Source: an uncultured bacterium (GTDB lineage Bacteria; Bacillota; Limnochordia; DTU080; JAAYLA01). From it: a stretch of 27,422 nucleotides of DNA. The translations under genes were made by a program, and so were the position numbers. Below the pieces are notes generated by a model. That model ran no database searches and was not told where the DNA came from. It worked only from the letters and a program-made list of their open reading frames with translations. The stretch is taken from assembly GCA_937983075.1 (NCBI GenBank), contig CALKAQ010000070.1, positions 1-27,422 of the forward strand. The letters are read 5' to 3'. This document shows, one piece after another, positions 23,801 to 27,422 of the stretch (position 1 is its first letter; every line of letters begins with the position of its first letter).

Positions 23801-24588
23801 AACACAACTTTGTCCGCCGCAAAGCGCTCCGTCTGGCCGCCGAGCACAGCTTGGACCTCGCCGCTGCGGCGAGTCGGGTGTTTTCCAACACTCCCGGAAT
23901 GTACGGTACAGGAGTCAACCACGCGATTGAAGCTTCGGACTGGGACGGGCGCGCAGAACTCGTCGATCTGTTCGTCTCGCGCAAAGGCTACGCTTACGGA
24001 GGGCGTATCCAAGGCGAGCCAAGCCAAACGCTTTTCAAGGCTGCACTGCACGGCGTGAGCGTGACGCTGCAAAATCTCGATTCGGCAGAAATCGGGCCGA
24101 ACGACGTCGATCACTACTTTGAATATCTCGGCGGTCTTTCCGCTGCGGTGGAGCATGTCAACGGAACAGCCGTATCGTCGTATCTGGTTGATCCGCTGCT
24201 CGATGACGGTGAGGCACGGCCTCTCGACGAGGTGCTGCGCCTCGACGTTCGCACGCGCCTCCTCAATCCGAAGTGGTACGAAGCCATGCTGCAGCACGGC
24301 TACCAAGGGGTAAGCGAAATCGCTGCCCGGCTAGATCACGTTTTCGGCTGGTCGGCGACAACCGACCGTGTCGATGCTTGGGTCTACGAAGCGGCTGCGG
24401 ACACCTTCCTCCTCGACGAGCGAATGCTCGAACGGCTGCGTCAGCTCAACCCGCAAGCCGTCCGCCGCATGACCGCCCGCATTCTCGAAGCCGACGCCCG
24501 GGGCTTCTGGCAGGCCGACCGGCAGCGCCGGCAGCGCCTCGAAGCGTTGGACGACGAACTCGCCGATCATATTGAAGGGCTGGCCTAG
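20833..24588 (+). CDS. Class I chelatase large (H) subunit, BchH/ChlH-type
   Basis: At 1251 aa this is the porphyrin-binding catalytic subunit of a magnesium or cobalt chelatase. The N-terminus (LRIVLVCAESNMVPAARQAA...DVLIMSMINVD) matches the extra N-terminal domain of BchH/ChlH. Near residue 570, HFGTHGSLEFMPGKQVGLS is followed by YFYSINNPSEATIAKRRSGAVTISYLSPP, and near 897 comes YPESIAMVLWGTDNIKTHGE, then RPRIDVVMTVSGIFRDIF and SNTPGMYGTGVNHAIE. These are closer, from memory, to BchH/ChlH than to CobN (whose matching segment reads HGNLEWLPGK). Metal and substrate cannot be read from sequence; automatic annotation may say CobN. TTG start with GAGG eight bases upstream. First of a three-gene chelatase operon; no cobalamin riboswitch was seen. 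Confidence 0.9.
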   Translation: MSLRIVLVCAESNMVPAARQAARQAEVILDAYLAHDVHEREHEIGAALDKADVLIMSMINVDAACQSLTNLLRRRQPRFVLPIHCQPELLAFFRLDDFSGDMLHESGFLARAGAALAEAGIRVPPVAAALLATLPRALEHFPAVEPLVRLRPYAVAASLWQQATPDHLERLFVYLNELASNDKEPPVPVIDVQPRTALWHPAADQLFTSADAYMRWYETFLGDRPVALADRPRVGVILFRQLVLSGDTAHYRACIEALERAGLAVIAGFSGLDNTPLVENLFRPFGIELLLNLTGFNLVGSMGSPNPEAAVQLLDKLNVPYIVAGPLLFQSLQEWLDDPIGLAPTQTALQVVLPEIEGGIEPRVIGARHSGEHFEPIVDHVERLARRVARWIQLRRKPVAERRLAISIFSFPPDKGAVGTAAYLDVFASLHAFLHALAAEGYDVGELPASPEDVLARVLGGPAATRAGAVPAYDKVSTADYKRMVPYYQHIESVFGPAPGQLDSDGRSLAIRGAAFGNVFVGIQPSFGYEGDPMRLLFEKNATPSHSFAAYYAWLEKRWQADAIIHFGTHGSLEFMPGKQVGLSTSCYPELLIGDAPHLYFYSINNPSEATIAKRRSGAVTISYLSPPLAAAGLYRELRQLQDDVERWYRAATPAERDARWRDIVSAVRAARFENDLIAHGFDADTVHATPPPALPLAEQGKMVDALRSALREIEQRLIPIGLHVAGRPLDPEARAAFIAAEFRVGRQNQGLPPLPDYLARTLRLSPTEAEALSHEFARVAAGEGPEGFAARLQAKLAEAADADEAQAVIQRWTEHVRVYRQRLEPLGELPALLRGAAGGYIPPSPGGDPVRMPDVLPSGRNIHALDPYRIPSSAAAAAAKRTVEKLLARLKREQGDYPESIAMVLWGTDNIKTHGEGVAQALHLLGVEACPDSLGRMTRLRLIPLEELKRPRIDVVMTVSGIFRDIFPTVMDLLDRAVQMAASADEPPEHNFVRRKALRLAAEHSLDLAAAASRVFSNTPGMYGTGVNHAIEASDWDGRAELVDLFVSRKGYAYGGRIQGEPSQTLFKAALHGVSVTLQNLDSAEIGPNDVDHYFEYLGGLSAAVEHVNGTAVSSYLVDPLLDDGEARPLDEVLRLDVRTRLLNPKWYEAMLQHGYQGVSEIAARLDHVFGWSATTDRVDAWVYEAAADTFLLDERMLERLRQLNPQAVRRMTARILEADARGFWQADRQRRQRLEALDDELADHIEGLA

Positions 24589-24613
24589 GCCGGCCGCAGA
24601 AGGATGGATGACG

Positions 24614-25657
24614 ATGTTTCCGTTCAGCGCTATCGTCGGTCAAGAAGAGCTCAAGCGTGCGCTGATCCTGCATGCCATCGATCCCGGCATCGGCGGCGTG
24701 GTGATATTTGGAGACCGAGGAACCGGCAAGTCGACCGCGGTGCGAGCCCTTGCTCGCCTGCTCCCGTCCATTCGTGCCGTCGCAGGCTGCCGTTTCCGCT
24801 GCGATCCGGACCAACCTACGGAGTGGTGCAGCGAATGCCGGGAAAAGTTCAACGCCGCCACGCCCCCGCCGACAGTCGAGTGCCCCATTCCTGTCGTCGA
24901 TCTGCCGCTTGGCGTCTCCGAGGATCGACTCCTCGGCAGCCTCGACATTGAAGCGGCCTTGGCCGAAGCACGCAAGGTGTTTTCCCCGGGCTTGCTGGCA
25001 GAAGCGCATCGCGGCTTCCTTTACATCGATGAAGTCAATCTGCTGGAAGATCATCTTGTCGATCTGCTGCTCGATGCGGCGGCGTCCGGTGTCAACGTTG
25101 TCGAAAGAGAAGGCATATCGCTGCAGCATCCGGCGCGCTTCGTCCTCATCGGTTCGGGCAATCCCGAAGAAGGCGATTTGCGCCCGCAGCTGCGGGACCG
25201 CTTCGCCCTTTGCGTCGAGGTCAGCACGACGGAAGACATTGCCGTCCGAACCGAAATCGTGCGGCGGCGTCTGAGTTATGAAATGGATCCGGAAGTTTTT
25301 CGACGCACCTGGGAGGCCGAAGAGAGGCGCCTCGCCCAACGCATTGTCCGTGCACGCGAACGCCTGCGCGGCATTGATCATTCGGATCTTGCCTTGGAAG
25401 CCGCTGCGCGGATTGCTGGACAGTTGAAGCTGCAAGGTCATCGAGGCGAGATGGCGGCCTTGCGCAGCGCGGCCGCTCTCGCTGCCTGGGAAGGAGCAGA
25501 CCGGGTTAGCCCGGAGCACGTTTTCCAAATGGCGCTCCCGGCCTTCCGACACCGGCTGCCGGAAAGGCGGTCTCCCGAAGCTGCCCGCGACGAGGTGCTG
25601 TTCGCCATCGAACAGACCAAACACGCCATGATGCGTCTCAACTTCCAGGGAGCATAG
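24614..25657 (+). CDS. Chelatase AAA+ ATPase (I) subunit, BchI/ChlI-like
   Basis: A 347-residue AAA+ motor that powers metal insertion by the H subunit. Seen: FPFSAIVGQEELKRALIL at the N-terminus; Walker A GDRGTGKST; an inserted loop with four cysteines (CRFRCDPDQP...CSECREKF), typical of this family; DLPLGVSEDRLLGSLDIEAAL; FSPGLLAEAHRGFLYIDEVNLL with Walker B; and sensor/arginine-finger region GNPEEGDLRPQLRDRF. ATG at 24614 has AAGGA nine bases upstream; ATG at 24608 is only three from it. It begins 25 nt after the H stop and is followed after 2 nt by the D gene, so expression is probably coupled. It keeps all ATPase motifs, unlike the D subunit. Confidence 0.94.
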   Translation: MFPFSAIVGQEELKRALILHAIDPGIGGVVIFGDRGTGKSTAVRALARLLPSIRAVAGCRFRCDPDQPTEWCSECREKFNAATPPPTVECPIPVVDLPLGVSEDRLLGSLDIEAALAEARKVFSPGLLAEAHRGFLYIDEVNLLEDHLVDLLLDAAASGVNVVEREGISLQHPARFVLIGSGNPEEGDLRPQLRDRFALCVEVSTTEDIAVRTEIVRRRLSYEMDPEVFRRTWEAEERRLAQRIVRARERLRGIDHSDLALEAAARIAGQLKLQGHRGEMAALRSAAALAAWEGADRVSPEHVFQMALPAFRHRLPERRSPEAARDEVLFAIEQTKHAMMRLNFQGA

Positions 25658-25659
25658 GG

Positions 25660-27348
25660 ATGTGGAACATGCTCTGCAGTTTCTTGGACATGGCTGCACG
25701 TAATCCGCTGCTCGGCGGCGTCTTGCTCACCGTACCGGGAGGCCGCATCCGTCTCGGCGCGGTTCAACACACGTGCACCGTGATTTCCCCCGCCGTCGAT
25801 CCCGAGCACCTCGTGCCTTGGGTCGACATCGAAACGTCGTTGCTGGCCGGACGCCGTATGGAACGGCCGGGACTTTTGCAACGCCAAGAGCACAGGCTCC
25901 TCGTGCTGCAGCGCGCCCACGATCTCAGTGCACTTGCCGCTCAGCATATCGTGCGGTGGCTGGAGGCGACCGTTTCCGCTCAACGCCCGCCCGTTCTCGC
26001 CGTCGTTGATGACATGAGCGGCCATGTGCCTCATTGGCTCGATTGCCGCCTCGCGTTTCGGCTGCACTGGGACGACGCCAGCGAGGCCGAAATCACGGAG
26101 TTGCCTTGGTCATCGGCGCCCCCGTACGACACGGAAAAACCGGACGAAACCTTGCTGCGCACCATCGCGGAAGCAGCCGCCGCCCGAGGCCTGAACGACC
26201 CGCGCTACGATATTATGACCGCAGCGGCAGCCTGCACTCGAGCCGCTTTCGCAAAACGCCCCGTCGCGCTGGAAGACGTGGCATGGGCCATCCGCTGCGT
26301 ACTCGATTCCCGAACGCCAAGGCCACAAAACCAAGCCGTTCAAGCGACATCCGCAGGCAACACCCAAACCGTCGCCGTCTCAACCGTTCCAGCAGCAGAA
26401 GACGGGGCCGCAGCCAACGCAACAGAGTCTTTTGGAAATGCAGCCGCGCAGTCGACTGACTCAAGCGACTCGCATCCACGTGACGACACGAGCCAGGCGG
26501 TTTCTCCCTCCGGCAGCCGGGCAGGAAACACCGTGCAATTTGCCCCGATTGCTGCCGCGTCGGATGCCGAGCAGCTCATGCCGGATGCTTTCCCGCCTTC
26601 TCAACCAGCGGGATCTACTGCTGCCGGACAGACCGCCGGACGCTACGGCCGCGCTCTGCCGGGCAGCGCCGGGCGATTGGGGCGAAAATCAGGTGATCGT
26701 GCAGCCAATGCGCGCATCGATGTCGCTGCAACGCTCCGGGCCGCGGCGCCGTGGCAGCGATTGCGCAAAGCGGATGATCGACGTGAACTTCCCAGGCGCG
26801 GCATCCGTGTCTATCCGGAAGACTTAACTTATCGCCGACGGGAACGCCGTCCGGGGTCAACCTATTTCATCCTGCTTGATGCTTCAGCATCGATGTGGAC
26901 TCGGCAGGTCGCTCGAGCCAAAAGGATCGCCTTACAGCTCATTGAACGGGCGTATCGAAGCCGATCGCGCATCGCCGTCATCGCCGTGCGCGGAACAGAA
27001 CCGGAACTCCTCGTACCGCCGGGCCGTTGCTACGACCTCGCTCATGCGAAAATCCTCAGCCTCGAAGCCGGTGGAAGCACGCCGCTCGTTCCCGCGCTCC
27101 ATCTGACGGCGTCCTTGCTGACCGCTTCCCCTTCAGGTGGCAGCGCTTTCGTCTACATTCTCACCGACGGCCGTGGCACCGCCTCCAGCCCCGCCACGCC
27201 GTCAAGCGATGCTGCGATGCGCTCCATCGGTCAAGCGCTCATGCACTCCCGAGCGCAGATTACCGTCATCGGCGTCGCTCCGCTTGGACGCGACCGTGCC
27301 GCACGCCGCTTGGCCCACGCCTTGCACGGATCTTATCAAAGCACATAA
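25660..27348 (+). CDS. Chelatase D subunit with degenerate AAA and VWA domains, BchD/ChlD-like
   Basis: A 562-residue partner of the I subunit that forms the I-D ring docking on H. The N-terminal part is a decayed AAA domain: the P-loop is replaced by LLGGVLLTVPGGR and the Walker B acidic pair is lost (LLVLQRAHDLS), while DIETSLLAGRRMERPGLL still mirrors the I subunit. A Pro/Ser/Ala-rich linker (about 225-340) follows, then IDVAATLRAAAPWQ, the D-family signature. The C-terminal VWA domain has the MIDAS residues DASAS near 407, Thr in GGSTPL, and Asp in LTDGRG. The length equals that of short BchD proteins such as Rhodobacter's (561 aa, from memory). ATG with GGGAG upstream. Last gene of the operon. 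Confidence 0.93.
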   Translation: MWNMLCSFLDMAARNPLLGGVLLTVPGGRIRLGAVQHTCTVISPAVDPEHLVPWVDIETSLLAGRRMERPGLLQRQEHRLLVLQRAHDLSALAAQHIVRWLEATVSAQRPPVLAVVDDMSGHVPHWLDCRLAFRLHWDDASEAEITELPWSSAPPYDTEKPDETLLRTIAEAAAARGLNDPRYDIMTAAAACTRAAFAKRPVALEDVAWAIRCVLDSRTPRPQNQAVQATSAGNTQTVAVSTVPAAEDGAAANATESFGNAAAQSTDSSDSHPRDDTSQAVSPSGSRAGNTVQFAPIAAASDAEQLMPDAFPPSQPAGSTAAGQTAGRYGRALPGSAGRLGRKSGDRAANARIDVAATLRAAAPWQRLRKADDRRELPRRGIRVYPEDLTYRRRERRPGSTYFILLDASASMWTRQVARAKRIALQLIERAYRSRSRIAVIAVRGTEPELLVPPGRCYDLAHAKILSLEAGGSTPLVPALHLTASLLTASPSGGSAFVYILTDGRGTASSPATPSSDAAMRSIGQALMHSRAQITVIGVAPLGRDRAARRLAHALHGSYQST

Positions 27349-27361
27349 CCGATGAAAATCC

Positions 27362-27398
27362 GAAAAAGAAAAAGGGCTGTCGCATGGCGGACAGCCCT
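27362..27398 (-). terminator. Terminator, mainly for a minus-strand gene beyond the right edge
   Basis: A perfect 9-bp stem AGGGCTGTC/GACAGCCCT with an 8-base loop (27373-27398). On the minus strand it is followed by TTTTTCTTTTT, a strong intrinsic terminator. On the plus strand, after the D-subunit gene, only a weak T-rich tail (GGCGGTTGTTT) follows, so it may work poorly in that direction. Confidence 0.85.
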
Positions 27399-27422
27399 GG
27401 CGGTTGTTTAACGAACGATGGT

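Noticed and set aside
22828..24306. Minus-strand frame of about 490 codons inside the chelatase H gene
   Set aside because: Antisense to a strongly conserved part of the H subunit and rich in His/Arg/Gln without domain features.
20833..24588. Naming the H subunit CobN
   Set aside because: Key segments match BchH/ChlH better; the metal cannot be told from sequence, so no symbol is given.

Overview
The window reads as a contiguous piece of chromosome from a GC-rich, spore-forming, probably thermophilic Firmicute (Bacillota). The pointers are a CwlD-type amidase fused to a GerMN module, a YpjD-like MazG protein, YqgV- and YutI-like small proteins, purine-rich Shine-Dalgarno sites of AGGAGG type, and frequent GTG/TTG starts. 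The genus cannot be fixed from the sequence alone. No mobile element, CRISPR array, rRNA or tRNA was seen, and gene density is high.

Region by region: (1) 17-4766, minus strand, is an arginine operon argC-argJ-argB-argD behind a TTGCAT-17-TATAAT promoter whose -35 is overlapped by a near-perfect ARG box. A second promoter lies between argC and argJ. (2) 4776-7343, minus strand, holds a MurA paralogue that has lost several catalytic residues and a membrane-anchored amidase-GerMN fusion, together a likely cell-wall or spore-cortex module. (3) 7435-9599, minus strand, is lipA, then 5-formyltetrahydrofolate cyclo-ligase, then an RsmC/YbxB-like methyltransferase, the last two coupled by a GTGA overlap. 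(4) 9741-12303, minus strand, carries a Ski2/Mtr4-like helicase and a MazG-like pyrophosphohydrolase, divergent from queG (plus strand, 12359-13507). (5) 13488-18514, minus strand, holds a YqgV-like protein, a secreted protein with a jelly-roll-like half and an LPP20-like half, thioredoxin, a NifU-C iron-sulfur protein, a HEAT-like protein with a long leader, a LolA-like secreted protein and a flavin reductase. (6) 18677-20485 holds a glyoxalase-II-like hydrolase (plus) converging on an M42 aminopeptidase (minus). (7) 20486-27348, plus strand, has a 73-residue two-helix membrane protein and then a complete class I chelatase set: large H subunit, AAA+ I subunit and VWA D subunit. The last bases hold a terminator for a minus-strand gene beyond the right edge.

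The points most worth a second look are the BchH/ChlH-type chelatase operon with no other chlorophyll or cobalamin genes in view, the catalytically degenerate MurA paralogue beside the amidase-GerMN fusion, the LPP20-like and LolA-like exported proteins, and the tandem 15-bp repeats with a 20-bp period overlying a promoter that feeds a structured leader of about 390 nt before the HEAT-like gene.
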